From Planctomycetes bacterium RIFCSPHIGHO2_12_FULL_52_36 (GTDB lineage Bacteria; Planctomycetota; Brocadiia; Brocadiales; Bathyanammoxibiaceae), in NCBI GenBank assembly GCA_001828545.1, contig MHYW01000123.1:1-5767 (forward strand): a stretch of 5,767 bases of DNA, written 5' to 3'. The position numbers and the translations under genes were made by a program. Below the pieces are notes generated by a model, which worked only from the letters and a program-made list of their open reading frames with translations, was not told where the DNA came from and ran no database searches. How positions within the stretch are numbered: position 1 is the first letter of the stretch; every line of letters begins with the position of its first letter. Below, piece by piece: positions 5,041 to 5,767 of this stretch.

Positions 5041-5767
5041 CTACCGCCTCTTCAACTGGTCAATCACCACTGCTATCAGTATCACCAGCCCCTTTACTAC
5101 CCATTGATAAAAGGTAGGGACACCTTTGAGGAGGAGTCCATTTTCCAGTATACCCATAAAGAGGGCACCAAAGATGGTGCCTATAACGGAGCCCCTGCCT
5201 CCCATGAGGCTGGTGCCACCCAGTACCACGGCGGCGATAGCGATGAGTTCGTACATGAGACCCAATTTAGGGTCTCCTGACCCCAAACGGCTGGCAAGGA
5301 TAATCCCACATATCCCTGCGAACATCCCGCTAACCACATAGACCCAGAACTTCACCCCCTTGACGTTTATCCCTGAGAGCCTGGCCGCCTCCTCATTACC
5401 TCCCACTGCATACACGTATCTACCAAAGACCGTGTAACGGGTTATGACAAAGATGGCGGCAGAAAGGACGGCCATAATAAAGACAGGTGCTGGTATTGTA
5501 GCCAGAGACCCGGTACCGATAAGCTTAAACTCCTCTGGCAGGTGCCCTATGGGCCTGGCATCGCAGTAGATATTGGCGGCCCCCCTGGCCATAGTCATCA
5601 TGGCCAGGGTGGCTATAAAGGGGGGAATCCTGAAGGCAATGACCATAGCCCCATTGAAGGCTCCCAGGGCCGAACCTATCCCCAGGGCCACCAGCCAGGT
5701 AATGGGAATAATGCCCCAGGAGGCGGCAGGGTCACTCCCGACAGGATTCCCCCCTTTATAGCCACCC
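5041..5767 (-). CDS. RbsC-type sugar ABC transporter permease, N-terminus beyond window
   Basis: This is an inner-membrane permease of the BPD_transp_2 family (ribose, xylose and other simple-sugar importers), normally partnered with a double-domain ATPase and a periplasmic sugar-binding protein. The 241 visible residues carry family landmarks: LGIGSALGAFNGAMV, RIPPFIATLAMMTMARGAAN, the cytoplasmic coupling-loop-like AVGGNEEAARLSGINV, and VVLGGTSLMGGRGSVIGTIFGAL. Several strongly hydrophobic segments lie between them, and the end is VVIDQLKRR followed by TAG. The frame stays open to the window edge (GGYKGGNPVGSDPAASW precedes the family core), so a GTG at 5691 is not the real start. Compared with about 320 aa for E. 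coli RbsC, some 80 or more N-terminal residues are missing. The sugar cannot be inferred. Partner genes are expected upstream, beyond base 5767. Confidence 0.93.
   Translation of the reverse strand, partial: GGYKGGNPVGSDPAASWGIIPITWLVALGIGSALGAFNGAMVIAFRIPPFIATLAMMTMARGAANIYCDARPIGHLPEEFKLIGTGSLATIPAPVFIMAVLSAAIFVITRYTVFGRYVYAVGGNEEAARLSGINVKGVKFWVYVVSGMFAGICGIILASRLGSGDPKLGLMYELIAIAAVVLGGTSLMGGRGSVIGTIFGALFMGILENGLLLKGVPTFYQWVVKGLVILIAVVIDQLKRR

Noticed and set aside
1826..5043. All four visible stop codons are TAG
   Set aside because: Four genes are too few to infer biased or recoded stop usage, and two of the TAGs come from repeat sequences.
5689..5691. GTG at 5691 as the start of the permease
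   Set aside because: The frame remains open to the window edge. The residues upstream of it are coding-like, and the RbsC family needs many more N-terminal residues.

Overview
The window looks like a chromosomal segment of an anaerobic or facultatively anaerobic bacterium that exports a molybdenum enzyme through the Tat pathway. GC content is moderate (roughly the mid-50s by eye). Codon use leans strongly on AGG for arginine and ATA for isoleucine. Short palindromic repeats sit both between and inside genes. This combination recalls deep-branching, largely uncultured lineages such as anammox-type Planctomycetota or Nitrospirota. No rRNA or other phylogenetic marker is present, so the placement is a weak guess.

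Layout: (1) Bases 1-337, minus strand, hold the N-terminal 112 codons of glmS (glucosamine-6-phosphate synthase), cut by the window edge. (2) A 147-bp divergent spacer carries a palindrome, flanking inverted arms and 14-bp tandem units. (3) Bases 485-1828, plus strand, hold pgi (glucose-6-phosphate isomerase, 447 aa). A perfect 28-bp palindrome is read in frame inside it, and its stop codon lies in another hairpin. (4) Bases 1881-4235 hold a Tat-exported bis-MGD molybdopterin oxidoreductase of the PsrA/PhsA/ArrA type. (5) Bases 4283-5020 (or from 4271) hold its partner protein with four [4Fe-4S] clusters. (6) Bases 5041-5767, minus strand, hold an RbsC-type sugar ABC permease, convergent with the Fe-S gene and missing its N-terminus at the window edge.

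How the genes work together: GlmS and Pgi both act on fructose-6-phosphate, one feeding amino-sugar and cell-wall synthesis and the other linking to glycolysis or gluconeogenesis, and they diverge from one spacer. The Mo subunit and the Fe-S protein form a typical AB electron-transfer module facing the periplasm. Its substrate cannot be read from the sequence, and no NrfD/PsrC-type membrane anchor follows, because the next gene is the unrelated permease on the other strand.

The most unusual aspects are three. First, at least three classes of short palindrome occur, several of them absorbed into coding sequence: inside Pgi, inside the Tat signal peptide, and at two stop codons. Second, the third cysteine expected in the FS0 iron-sulfur motif of the Mo subunit is replaced by threonine, and an extra cysteine lies in a nearby apparent insertion. 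Third, the AB pair lacks a visible membrane partner. I did not find a clear novel multi-gene system beyond this.
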